From positions 1-44,384 of the forward strand of contig JAFYYH010000012.1 in NCBI GenBank assembly GCA_017557635.1: 44,384 nucleotides of DNA, given 5' to 3'. A program made the position numbers and the translations under genes. The notes below the pieces were generated by a model. The model did not search any database. It saw only the letters and a program-made list of their open reading frames with translations, and was not told where the DNA came from. Positions 7,866-19,398 of the stretch are shown here, one piece after another (the stretch's first letter is position 1; the number at the start of each line of letters is the position of its first letter). The DNA is from Bacteroidaceae bacterium. GTDB lineage: Bacteria; Bacteroidota; Bacteroidia; Bacteroidales; Bacteroidaceae.

Positions 7866-9821
7866 TCAGTATGTCTTAAGATTACGGATAAAGTAATAAT
7901 AGTATTGGAAGGTCTTTCCGAACTTCAGCGAATAGGGGTACATTGATTCCTCCATGGAGCGTATTGGATGTGAGCTCACGTATTTGTTGAAGTTGTTGTA
8001 ACCGTCCGTTACTGATTTGTCATAAGGCAGCTCCATACCGTCTTTTTCCAAGCTGCTGTAAAGCAGGGCGGCTTCCTGAACTGGAATGGGAAGTTTATTG
8101 ATCTTGTTGGAGTTGATGTAGTAATAAAGACGTTCCCAGAATTTGGAAATGTCCTGCGAGCGCATGGCAAACAACAGGGCTGCGCGGTCATACTCGGCAG
8201 TTGCATTGTCCGGCTGTGCTTTTGCAAAATGATTCATGACGAACAACTCGGGCTTAGCCATGTCGTTTGACATGTGGTCATCAAAACAAAGCATGGGCAG
8301 GATTCCTTTGTATGGTTCAGTCTGTGCCAACAAGGACCTGTCGGACAGAAGTTTTTCCTGTGACTTGGCCCATTTGCGGTAGAAAAGCGTCTTTGACAAT
8401 TTGCCGATATGCTTCAATGCAAGTTCCTTCTCTCCAGTGACAACGGCGTACATTGTCATATACTTGTGTGTGCCGTAGCTCCAACCATGCTCTATGATGT
8501 CCTCCATGCACCATCGGTAGCACATGTTTTCCAGTCCGTAATTGAGATAGAACTGCTTGCCTGACTGATATGCCATGGTTATCTGGGTGCGTGACTTTTG
8601 CTGGCGTCCTCCGTCCTTCATGGTGAATGAGAGGTTCAGAGCCTTATCAAGTTTAAGAAGTGCCAGGTCGCGGTACATGACCATGGTGCGTGTGGGCTCA
8701 AAGAAACGGTTCTGGTATCTTTCTACGATATCTGATATCTGATCGTTTCCACCGGCCTTGTCTATCTTGGCTGTACGTGATTTATATGCTCTTGCATCGG
8801 AACGTGCATGTTTCTTTGTGGCATCCGTAAACAGGTTGACTGTCTGCTGCCATTCTGCGTTATCCACCGCAATGGACATGGAAAGCTCTGTGCGGAAATT
8901 GGAATCATTGAACCAGAATATCCAGACAAACAGCACATATACGGCAGCGGGAATGGCATGCCACAGTATGCTGTCTTTAAGATCTGAGTCCTTTTTTGTG
9001 AGTTTGGGAACTATAATCGGAATTACAATGCTGAAAACTATTGCAAGGTAGTACGGAGCCCTGACGGCGCTCATCCAATTGTCATCCGATATTTCAGGCA
9101 ATCCTGCCGTCCATGCGTCTGCCAGTCGGAGGGACGTGTACAGATTGTAATACAGGATGGGTATGATAATGAATGATGCTGCAGATGCTGACAGTACGGC
9201 AATGCGCTTACCTCTGCCGGGCTGTGATGATGTAAGCACGCAAACTCCTGCTGCAAGTGTGCCTGCCAAAGCCCAGATTCCGGCAAAAGGATACATGATG
9301 GCAGCCCAGAGTACAACCGTGGCCAGTGGCATGATAAAACCGGCAGATGCCTGATGGTTGCAGGAGAGTTCCTTCCTGACGGCAATAACCGGAACGAGTG
9401 AGAGCAGATATCCCAGGGTGGGACTGAAGAAATGGTCCTGGACCCTCATGATAAATATGCCGTATCCCAAAGAGGTGTTGCTGATTATTAAAAGTATGGC
9501 GGGTATGAAGGAGAGGAACCTGAACCGTTCCGGAATTTTGAATGCCTTTGATGTAAGTGCGGCACTTGCGATAAGCAGCAGAACCCATATCAGGGATCCT
9601 AGCCACGGCAGATGCAGGAACTGTGTCAGAAAAGAACCGGCCAATCCCAGAAGACCTCCGGGAACCCTTAATGTTTCGATAACGAACAGTCTGTCAAACA
9701 GGAAAAGTGAAAGGTCTTCAATTTTTCTCAGATAAGAGGTCTCATGGAAAGCCAGCACGGCCCAAAGCAGTGCTGCAAGCATGAGCGGCAGATACTTAGT
9801 GACTTTTTTGTTTATGGACAT
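7866..9821 (-). CDS. Polytopic membrane protein, DUF6057-like
   Basis: The 651-residue protein has roughly ten hydrophobic segments in its first 310 residues, starting with YLPLMLAALLWAVLAF near residue 10, and then a soluble, mostly helical C-terminal half. The latter contains repeated helix pairs reminiscent of TPR-like folds and should face the periplasm, if the N-terminal segment is inside-to-outside. It resembles the Bacteroidetes family annotated as DUF6057, which I recall from memory and cannot verify here. No catalytic motif is recognisable. It is the first gene of a three-gene operon with the CxxCH lipoprotein and the amidase, so a role in envelope maintenance is plausible but unproven. 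Confidence 0.75.
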   Translation of the reverse strand: MSINKKVTKYLPLMLAALLWAVLAFHETSYLRKIEDLSLFLFDRLFVIETLRVPGGLLGLAGSFLTQFLHLPWLGSLIWVLLLIASAALTSKAFKIPERFRFLSFIPAILLIISNTSLGYGIFIMRVQDHFFSPTLGYLLSLVPVIAVRKELSCNHQASAGFIMPLATVVLWAAIMYPFAGIWALAGTLAAGVCVLTSSQPGRGKRIAVLSASAASFIIIPILYYNLYTSLRLADAWTAGLPEISDDNWMSAVRAPYYLAIVFSIVIPIIVPKLTKKDSDLKDSILWHAIPAAVYVLFVWIFWFNDSNFRTELSMSIAVDNAEWQQTVNLFTDATKKHARSDARAYKSRTAKIDKAGGNDQISDIVERYQNRFFEPTRTMVMYRDLALLKLDKALNLSFTMKDGGRQQKSRTQITMAYQSGKQFYLNYGLENMCYRWCMEDIIEHGWSYGTHKYMTMYAVVTGEKELALKHIGKLSKTLFYRKWAKSQEKLLSDRSLLAQTEPYKGILPMLCFDDHMSNDMAKPELFVMNHFAKAQPDNATAEYDRAALLFAMRSQDISKFWERLYYYINSNKINKLPIPVQEAALLYSSLEKDGMELPYDKSVTDGYNNFNKYVSSHPIRSMEESMYPYSLKFGKTFQYYYYFIRNLKTY

Positions 9822-9826
9822 AGACC

Positions 9827-9848
9827 CGTGTGCGTGCGCGTATGCGCG
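9827..9848. repeat. Alternating purine-pyrimidine tract
   Basis: Twenty-two consecutive bases alternate strictly between pyrimidine and purine, mainly CG and TG/CA steps (starting CGTGTGCGTGCG). Such tracts can adopt Z-DNA. It lies between the -7 element and the start codon of the membrane-protein gene, so it makes up most of that gene's 5' untranslated region. Confidence 0.7.
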
Positions 9849-9856
9849 ATTTTTCC

Positions 9857-9864
9857 CAAAGGTA
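9857..9864 (-). promoter_or_regulatory. Predicted promoter of membrane protein-PD40-amidase operon
   Basis: TACCTTTG on the minus strand matches the TAnnTTTG consensus and lies 35 bases upstream of the start codon at 9821. No clear -33 element is visible. Confidence 0.55.
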
Positions 9865-9907
9865 CGAAAAAGATGAATTCCATAGCAGGGGAAGGCAAAA
9901 AAACAAT

Positions 9908-9915
9908 TACTTTCG
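9908..9915 (+). promoter_or_regulatory. Candidate GH2 gene promoter
   Basis: TACTTTCG differs by one base from TAnnTTTG and lies 25 bases upstream of the GH2 start codon at 9941. It is the only plausible plus-strand -7 element in this 119-base divergent region. Confidence 0.35.
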
Positions 9916-9937
9916 CGGATAGAAAAAATAACCCTGA

Positions 9938-13647
<3,710 letters not shown>

Positions 13648-13733
13648 TCCTCCAGAGAGGTCCCAAACAGCACTTTTACTATTAAAAATTCTGAAAACAG
13701 CCCCGCGTGTGCGCTTGTGTGAGGTTTTATGGG

Positions 13734-13741
13734 TACTTTTG
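13734..13741 (+). promoter_or_regulatory. Predicted lptD-asnA-ung promoter
   Basis: TACTTTTG matches TAnnTTTG exactly. Transcription from it would start near 13748, which excludes the upstream in-frame start codons of the lptD reading frame and supports initiation at the GTG at 13772. A CG/TG-rich segment (13704-13720) precedes it. Confidence 0.6.
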
Positions 13742-13771
13742 CAGTTTGATACGCAGAAAGCTCATCAGCAA

Positions 13772-16519
13772 GTGAGGGGAAATAACAGAAAAAGATGGCT
13801 TGCAGTCCTGTGCGGACTGTTTATTCCGGTCGCAGTGGCAGTGGCTCAGGCCCCTGTTGATTCCCTTTCAAACGTATCCGTTCCGTCGGATTCCCTTCAG
13901 GCAGTCCAGGATACGGTTCCCAAAGGTCCCAAGACAAAGAAAGATTCACTGGAGGATCCGGTCCATTATGAGTCAAACGACTCCATGGTCTGGAATAACG
14001 GCGGTTATGCCTCACTTTACGGTAACGGTCGTGTAAACTATCAGAACGTCCAGCTTACTGCAGCGGTAATCAAGATGCAGATGGACAGCAGTCTGGTATA
14101 TGCCGACGGCGTCCGTGACTCGTCGGGTGAATGGTCCGGAAGCCCGGTCTTTGTGGACGGCTCCACTCCCTATGAATCCAATCACATCAGTTACAACTTC
14201 AAGACCGAGAAGGGTTACATAAATGAGATCATCACCCAGCAGGGCGAGGGCTATATGACCAGCCAGGAGGCCAAGAAAGGTCCCGACGGAGAGTACTACA
14301 TAGCCGACGGTGTATACACCACCTGTGACCAGCATGACGATCCCCACTTCAACATACGCATTACCCGTGCCAAGGTACGTCCCGGACGTGACGTGATATT
14401 CGGCCCGGCCTATCTGGAGGTCATGGGTGTTCCTCTGCCTCTGTTCGTACCGTTCGGATTCTTCCCGTTCCTGGAGGGTGACTATGCATCGGGCATAATC
14501 GTGCCGACATACGGTGATGAGATGGAGAGAGGTTTCTATCTCAAGGACGGCGGTTATTATTTCGCCCTGTCCGATTACTTTGACCTCAAGATACTGGGTG
14601 AGATATTCACCAAGGGCTCATGGGGTATATCGGGTGAGAGCCGATACAGAAAGCGCTACAAGTTCTCGGGTGACGTATATGCCAGTTCGCTTACCACGAA
14701 AACGGGCGACAAGGGACTGCCGGACTACTCGGTTACAAAGAACTTCAAGATCCGATGGACACACCGTCAGGATCCCAAGGCCAATCCCTACCAGAACTTC
14801 TCGGCCAGCGTGAACTTTGCCACTCAGAGTTACGAACGCTCCAACTTGAGCAGCCTGTACAACCCGTCGCTTACATCGCAGAGTACCCGTACGTCAAGTA
14901 TAAGCTACTCAAGGAACTTCCCCTCGATAGGTCTTTCACTCTCCAGTTCAATGAACCTGTCGCAGAACATGCGTGATTCAACGCTGTCGGTAAGCCTGCC
15001 GTCACTGAGCATCTCACTGCAGCGCTTCTATCCGTTCAAGCGCAAGAAGGTGGTTGGAACCCCCAAGTGGTATGAAAAGATCTCGATGTCCTACTCGGGC
15101 TCATTGAGCAACAGCATCGTGAGCAAGGAGGATGAGATATTGGAAAAGAACCTGCTCCGTGACTGGAACAACGGAATGAGGCACTCCATACCCATCAGCG
15201 CCACATTCCAGATACTCAAAAGCATTAACGTAACTCCGTCGTTCAATTACAACTCACGTTGGTACACATACAAGATCAACCAGTCGTGGGATGCGCAGGA
15301 GATGAAGGTTGCCAGAGATACCGTTTACGGTTTCAGCCGCGTCTATAACTACAACTTCAGCGTGAGCGCCAATACCAAACTCTACGGTATGTATGAGCCC
15401 ACCAATCTGTGGAGAAAGATGTTCGGCGACAAACTGATTGCGGTCCGACACGTGTTCACGCCTTCGGTAAGTTACAGCATGGCTCCCGATTTCAGCGCTG
15501 CACGTTACGGCTATTATGACACTTACACCTACACCGACGAAAACGGTCAGGTACGTACGGTCGAGTATTCGCCTTACTCGGGCTCGATGTACGGAGTTCC
15601 CGGAAAGGGCAAGTCCGGTACTCTGTCACTGAGTGTCGGCAACAACCTTGAAATGAAGGTGATCAACAAACTGGGCCGTGACACCGTGCACAGCCTGATT
15701 GACGAGTTGGGAGCCTCCATGTCGTATAATTTCGCGGCTAAGACCAGGCCTTGGAGCAACCTCAACACAAGACTCCGACTCAAACTGCCCAGGAACCATA
15801 CATTCAGTCTGAACGCCACATGGGCCACATACGCCTATGAGTTCAATGAGCAGGGCAAGGTTGTCGTCGGTGACCGTACGGAGTACTCCTACGGCAGGTT
15901 CGGCCGATTCCAGGGTATGAGCCAGAACTTCTCATATACGTTCTCCAACAACACGCTGACGGAATGGAAGGGCAAGTGGAACAAGCTGTTCCATCGAAGT
16001 TATGTTGAAGATGAGGAGTCCGATGAGGAGGAGTTCAACGAGAACCCCAATGCAGACAGGACGGCTTCGGTTGGCAGAACCCAATCGGCCCCCGGCAAGA
16101 GCGGCGGCGTGGGTGCCGTCGATGAGGACGGATATCTGAGCTACTCGCTGCCTTGGTCGTTCTCCATCTCGTACGGTATAACGATGCGAGAGGATACAAG
16201 GGCGCAGATCAACGTGGAGCGCATGCGTTACCCGTGGGCCCTGTCACACAGCCTCAACATGTCGGGAAACATGAAACTCACCAACAAGTGGAACATCAAC
16301 TTCTCGTCAGGTTGGGATTTCACCTGGCACGATTTCACTACAACCACAATGAGTGTGACACGTGACCTGCACTGCTTCAACATGTCGTGCAGCGTCGTGC
16401 TCAAACCGTATACGTCATACAACTTTACGGTCAAGGCCAATTCGCAGATGCTGGCTGACCTGCTCAAGGTCAAGAAACGTTCCAGCTCGAACAGTTACGT
16501 AAACTGGTATAATGAGTAA
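13772..16519 (+). CDS. lptD: LPS-assembly outer-membrane protein LptD
   Basis: LptD is the outer-membrane barrel that inserts lipopolysaccharide into the outer leaflet. The protein is 915 residues from the GTG start. I chose this start because it puts a proper signal peptide (about RGNNRKRWLAVLCGLFIPVA) at the N-terminus and because the predicted promoter lies inside the longer frame. The N-terminal OstA-like domain (about 75-230, with YGNGRVNYQN and DPHFNIRITRAKV) is followed by a long series of amphipathic beta strands rich in Ser, Tyr and Asn. A charged acidic loop (DEESDEEEFNENP) lies in the barrel region. A 15-base gap to asnA indicates an operon. The partner LptC-like gene lies elsewhere in the window (34637). 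Confidence 0.88.
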   Translation: MRGNNRKRWLAVLCGLFIPVAVAVAQAPVDSLSNVSVPSDSLQAVQDTVPKGPKTKKDSLEDPVHYESNDSMVWNNGGYASLYGNGRVNYQNVQLTAAVIKMQMDSSLVYADGVRDSSGEWSGSPVFVDGSTPYESNHISYNFKTEKGYINEIITQQGEGYMTSQEAKKGPDGEYYIADGVYTTCDQHDDPHFNIRITRAKVRPGRDVIFGPAYLEVMGVPLPLFVPFGFFPFLEGDYASGIIVPTYGDEMERGFYLKDGGYYFALSDYFDLKILGEIFTKGSWGISGESRYRKRYKFSGDVYASSLTTKTGDKGLPDYSVTKNFKIRWTHRQDPKANPYQNFSASVNFATQSYERSNLSSLYNPSLTSQSTRTSSISYSRNFPSIGLSLSSSMNLSQNMRDSTLSVSLPSLSISLQRFYPFKRKKVVGTPKWYEKISMSYSGSLSNSIVSKEDEILEKNLLRDWNNGMRHSIPISATFQILKSINVTPSFNYNSRWYTYKINQSWDAQEMKVARDTVYGFSRVYNYNFSVSANTKLYGMYEPTNLWRKMFGDKLIAVRHVFTPSVSYSMAPDFSAARYGYYDTYTYTDENGQVRTVEYSPYSGSMYGVPGKGKSGTLSLSVGNNLEMKVINKLGRDTVHSLIDELGASMSYNFAAKTRPWSNLNTRLRLKLPRNHTFSLNATWATYAYEFNEQGKVVVGDRTEYSYGRFGRFQGMSQNFSYTFSNNTLTEWKGKWNKLFHRSYVEDEESDEEEFNENPNADRTASVGRTQSAPGKSGGVGAVDEDGYLSYSLPWSFSISYGITMREDTRAQINVERMRYPWALSHSLNMSGNMKLTNKWNINFSSGWDFTWHDFTTTTMSVTRDLHCFNMSCSVVLKPYTSYNFTVKANSQMLADLLKVKKRSSSNSYVNWYNE

Positions 16520-16534
16520 AACAACATAAATGCT

Positions 16535-17572
16535 ATGAGCTATCTTATCATTCCTGAAAAGTACAAGCCGCTCATGTCCATGCAGCAGACAGAGCAGGGT
16601 ATCAAACTCATCAAAGAGTTCTTCCAACAGAATCTCTCAACCGGATTGCAGTTGAGACGTGTCACCGCCCCTCTTTTCGTTCTCAAGGGCATGGGTATCA
16701 ACGATGACCTCAACGGAGTTGAGCGTGCCGTTACATTCCCCATCAAGGATCTTGGCGACGCCAAGGCCGAAGTTGTTCATTCACTTGCCAAGTGGAAACG
16801 TCTTACCCTGGCCGAGTATGAGGTAAAACCCGGCTACGGAATCTATACCGATATGAACGCCATCCGTGCCGATGAGAGCCTGGGCAACCTGCACTCTCTC
16901 TACGTTGACCAGTGGGACTGGGAGCGTGTGATTACGGCCGATGACCGCAACATTGATTTCCTTAAGCGTATTGTACGCAAGATATATTCAGCAATGCTCC
17001 GCACAGAGTACCTGATCAACGAGACCTATCCTCAGCTGGAGCCGTTCCTGGCCCGCGAGGTATTCTTCATTCACTCCGAGGAACTGCGCCGTCTCTATCC
17101 CGGCAAGACTCCCAAGGAGCGTGAGGACTCCATCTGCCGCGAGCACGGTGCCGTATTCATCATGGGTATCGGCGGTAAACTGGGTGACGGTCAGGAGCAT
17201 GACCTGCGCGCACCTGACTACGATGACTGGACCACTCCCAACCAGGACGGTTTCCTGGGACTTAACGGTGACCTTCTTGTATGGAATCCCATACTGGGCC
17301 GCGCCATGGAGCTCTCATCAATGGGTATCCGTGTTGACAAGGAGTCCATGCTCCGTCAGTTGGAACTCTGCGGCAAGGAGGAGCGCAAGGAACTCTATTT
17401 CCACAAGAAACTGCTGACTGGCGAACTGCCCCTGTCAATCGGCGGCGGCATAGGTCAGTCTCGTCTTTGCATGCTGTTCCTGCAGAAGGCTCACATAGGT
17501 GAGATCCAGGCAAGCATCTGGCCCGATGATATGAGGGCACAGTGCGCTAAGGCAGGCATTCAGCTGATATAA
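16535..17572 (+). CDS. asnA: Aspartate-ammonia ligase (asparagine synthetase A)
   Basis: AsnA makes asparagine from aspartate, ammonia and ATP in the cytosol. The 345-residue length is slightly longer than the about 330 residues of the E. coli enzyme. The fold is related to class II aminoacyl-tRNA synthetases. Signature stretches include QQTEQGIKLIKEFFQ near the N-terminus, RAVTFPIKDLGDAKAEVVHSLAKWKR, and the C-terminal LSIGGGIGQSRLCMLFLQK, a motif-3-like ATP site with its arginine. It sits between lptD and ung in one predicted operon. The stop codon is embedded in a heptamer repeat array that leads directly to the ung start. Confidence 0.95.
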   Translation: MSYLIIPEKYKPLMSMQQTEQGIKLIKEFFQQNLSTGLQLRRVTAPLFVLKGMGINDDLNGVERAVTFPIKDLGDAKAEVVHSLAKWKRLTLAEYEVKPGYGIYTDMNAIRADESLGNLHSLYVDQWDWERVITADDRNIDFLKRIVRKIYSAMLRTEYLINETYPQLEPFLAREVFFIHSEELRRLYPGKTPKEREDSICREHGAVFIMGIGGKLGDGQEHDLRAPDYDDWTTPNQDGFLGLNGDLLVWNPILGRAMELSSMGIRVDKESMLRQLELCGKEERKELYFHKKLLTGELPLSIGGGIGQSRLCMLFLQKAHIGEIQASIWPDDMRAQCAKAGIQLI

Positions 17573-17592
17573 TTGAGAATTGAGAGTTGAGA
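17572..17592 (+). repeat. Heptamer tandem repeat between asnA and ung
   Basis: Two copies of ATTGAGA are followed by one GTTGAGA, then T and the ung ATG. The last base of the asnA stop codon starts the array. The same array with one extra copy lies between ilvB and ilvN (40398-40425) in the same relation to stop and start codons. Confidence 0.85.
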
Positions 17593-17593
17593 T

Positions 17594-18256
17594 ATGGAGG
17601 TTAGGATTGACCAGAGCTGGAAGGAGCATCTCCAGACGGAGTTTGACAAGCCTTATTTCAAGACCCTGACGGATTTTGTCCGCCATGAGTACGGCACGTC
17701 CACTGTCTATCCTCCAGGGAAACTCATATTCAACGCCTTTGACCTCTGTCCGTTTGACAAGGTCAAGGTGGTGATAATAGGACAGGACCCTTATCATGAA
17801 CCCGGTCAGGCTCACGGACTCTGCTTCTCGGTTCAGGACGGAACGCAGTTCCCGCCTTCACTTAGGAATATCTTCAAGGAGATAAGTGACGATCTGGGCA
17901 AGCCGGTTCCCGCGAGCGGTGACCTTACACGATGGGCTCAGCAGGGCGTGCTTCTTCTTAACGCAACCCTTACTGTACGTGCCGGTCAGGCAGGCTCACA
18001 TCAGGGAAAGGGCTGGGAAGAGTTCACCGATGCTGTGATACGTGAACTCAACGCCTCACGTGACGGCCTTGTATTCATCCTCTGGGGAAGTTATGCCAAA
18101 AAGAAAGGAGCCGTCATAGACCGCTCCCGTCACCTGGTTCTCTCATCCGCCCATCCATCCCCCCTCTCAGCCTACAACGGTTTCTTCGGCAACCACCACT
18201 TCAGCCTAACGAACAAATGGCTCGCCGAACACGGGGTAACTCCGATAGAATGGTAA
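17594..18256 (+). CDS. ung: Uracil-DNA glycosylase, family 1
   Basis: Ung removes uracil from DNA to start base-excision repair. The 220-residue protein has the family 1 motifs: water-activating GQDPYHEPGQAHGLCFSV with the catalytic aspartate, the FKEI...D segment, LLLNATLTVRAGQAGSH, and the DNA-intercalation loop HPSPLSAYNGFF with the catalytic histidine. It is the last gene of lptD-asnA-ung and is followed by a strong bidirectional terminator. The start ATG lies two bases after the heptamer array, with no Shine-Dalgarno sequence other than the GA-rich repeat itself. Confidence 0.96.
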   Translation: MEVRIDQSWKEHLQTEFDKPYFKTLTDFVRHEYGTSTVYPPGKLIFNAFDLCPFDKVKVVIIGQDPYHEPGQAHGLCFSVQDGTQFPPSLRNIFKEISDDLGKPVPASGDLTRWAQQGVLLLNATLTVRAGQAGSHQGKGWEEFTDAVIRELNASRDGLVFILWGSYAKKKGAVIDRSRHLVLSSAHPSPLSAYNGFFGNHHFSLTNKWLAEHGVTPIEW

Positions 18257-18262
18257 AAATCG

Positions 18263-18327
18263 TCCCAACGGGATAACACAAAACGGCGGTCGCCCAAGCG
18301 ATCGCCGTTTTTGTGACCCCGTTGGGA
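18263..18327. repeat. Extended palindrome overlapping the tRNA 3' end
   Basis: TCCCAACGGG (18263-18272) is perfectly complementary to CCCGTTGGGA (18318-18327), which is part of the tRNA T-arm and acceptor stem. CACA (18277-18280) also pairs with TGTG (18312-18315). Together with the terminator stem this gives a nearly continuous palindrome of about 65 bases with small internal bulges. Confidence 0.7.
18280..18312. terminator. Bidirectional intrinsic terminator between ung and tRNA-Arg
   Basis: A 14-bp stem (18280-18293 with 18298-18311, one G-T pair) surrounds the 4-base loop CCAA. A-runs on the left and T-runs on the right make it usable in both directions. An outer inverted repeat extends it into the tRNA gene (see separate feature). 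Confidence 0.85.
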
Positions 18328-18387
18328 TTCAAACCCAAGACCTGCAGAACCGGAATCTGACGCTCTATTCAACTGAGCTACGGGGCC
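18314..18387 (-). tRNA. tRNA-Arg (anticodon CCG)
   Basis: On the minus strand the 74-base sequence folds as a full cloverleaf: acceptor GGCCCCG/CGGGGTC with a G-U pair, D-stem GCTC/GAGC, anticodon loop TTCCGGT giving anticodon CCG, T-arm TTGGG-TTTGAAT-CCCAA, and discriminator A. The anticodon stem has a mismatch at its first pair (27-43). CCA is not encoded; it would be added after transcription. A candidate promoter TAACTTCG (one mismatch from consensus) lies at 18398-18405. Confidence 0.93.
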
Positions 18388-18397
18388 ATAGTGGCCG

Positions 18398-18405
18398 CGA
18401 AGTTA
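18398..18405 (-). promoter_or_regulatory. Candidate tRNA-Arg promoter
   Basis: TAACTTCG on the minus strand differs by one base from TAnnTTTG and lies 10 bases upstream of the mature tRNA 5' end. Confidence 0.4.
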
Positions 18406-18449
18406 CGTAATTATTTCGTGAATTATTTTCTTACTGAGTAAGAAAGGAT

Positions 18450-18457
18450 TATTTTTG
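18450..18457 (+). promoter_or_regulatory. Predicted promoter of the barrel protein-GH97 unit
   Basis: TATTTTTG matches TAnnTTTG; a TTTC lies 19 bases upstream (18427-18430) as a possible -33 element. It overlaps the start of the longest reading frame, so the true translation start must lie downstream, at 18503. Confidence 0.55.
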
Positions 18458-18502
18458 CATGGCCAAACAAGTTCTAATCAAATAGATAAATCCTTTTTAA
18501 AT

Positions 18503-19354
18503 ATGAGAAAAATAGTTCTATCCCTATTTGCCGCCTTTATTGCATGCAGTGCCTGGGCACAGGACAATATGGAAGCCTTCCGCCACTTCTCGGTAGGAGC
18601 CGAGGTGGGTCTGCATGGATTCGGCGTGGAACTGGCAATGCCGGTCCAGAAGCATCTTGTAATAAAGGCAGGTTACAACTGGGCACCGGCCGGTGACCTT
18701 CTCAGAACTGACCTGGTTCTGGATACCAAGGATCTCCGCGAGGCTCAGGAACAATATACAGCCGTTACGACACAGGAGTTCGAGCATAAGTTCGGAGATG
18801 AAGCGATAATCAATGCCGGTCTGGGACTTAATCTGACCAATTTCAAGGCGATGATAAACTGGTATCCGTTTGCGTTCGGACGCTTCTATGTAGCAGGAGG
18901 CGTATATTACACACCCTCTTCAAAGCAGAATGATCCCTTCCTGAAAGTGAGCGGTAATACTACGGAGAATGACTGGGAGGCGCTCAAGGAACTCAACAGC
19001 AAATATCCCGGACAGGAAAAGGAACTTGCACTCACAATAGGAGACGAGAAATATCCCGTGATAGAGAAGGACGGCTGCGGTTATATGCAGGCGGATTTCA
19101 GAATGGATCCCCTGAAGTATTACCTTGGTCTGGGTCTTGGCCGATGCATTCCCAACAAGATAATCGGTATGCAGATGGAGGCCGGAGCAATGATCTACCA
19201 CAATTCAATACTCTATTGTCAGGACAAGCAGGTGGGCTCCATTACAGATGCCGCCGAGGGACTTGACAATGATGCCAAGGAGATACTTGAATACGTTGAC
19301 AAGTATCCCATCTATCCGCAGATAACCCTGCGTCTGAGTTTCCGTGCCCTTTAA
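18503..19354 (+). CDS. Putative outer-membrane beta-barrel protein
   Basis: The 283-residue protein begins with a signal peptide (MRKIVLSLFAAFIACSAWAQD) and shows alternating beta strands (HFSVGAEVGLHGFGVELAMP, NAGLGLNLTNFKAMINWYPF, RFYVAGGVYYTP) that end in a typical C-terminal barrel strand (PQITLRLSFRAL). An outer-membrane location is therefore likely. The middle part (about 140-200) is hydrophilic and may form an extracellular loop. I do not recognise a specific family or substrate. It is followed by the GH97 gene after 42 bases and may share its transcript. I chose the start at 18503 because the predicted promoter overlaps the upstream in-frame TTG. Confidence 0.7.
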   Translation: MRKIVLSLFAAFIACSAWAQDNMEAFRHFSVGAEVGLHGFGVELAMPVQKHLVIKAGYNWAPAGDLLRTDLVLDTKDLREAQEQYTAVTTQEFEHKFGDEAIINAGLGLNLTNFKAMINWYPFAFGRFYVAGGVYYTPSSKQNDPFLKVSGNTTENDWEALKELNSKYPGQEKELALTIGDEKYPVIEKDGCGYMQADFRMDPLKYYLGLGLGRCIPNKIIGMQMEAGAMIYHNSILYCQDKQVGSITDAAEGLDNDAKEILEYVDKYPIYPQITLRLSFRAL

Positions 19355-19378
19355 TCTTACAGAACTTATTAACCTGAA

Positions 19379-19398
19379 AACTTACAATAACTTACAAT
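19379..19398 (+). repeat. Tandem decamer at the GH97 start codon
   Basis: AACTTACAAT occurs twice in direct tandem (19379-19388 and 19389-19398). The second copy supplies the first two bases of the GH97 start codon. It looks like a recent duplication within the translation initiation region. Confidence 0.75.

Noticed and set aside
17570-17592. Heptamer array as a CRISPR-like or integration site
   Set aside because: Units are 7 bases without spacers and no cas or integrase genes are nearby; it is a simple tandem repeat.
18455-18502. Longer N-terminus for the barrel protein starting with TTG
   Set aside because: The -7 promoter element overlaps this codon, and the signal peptide starts at 18503.
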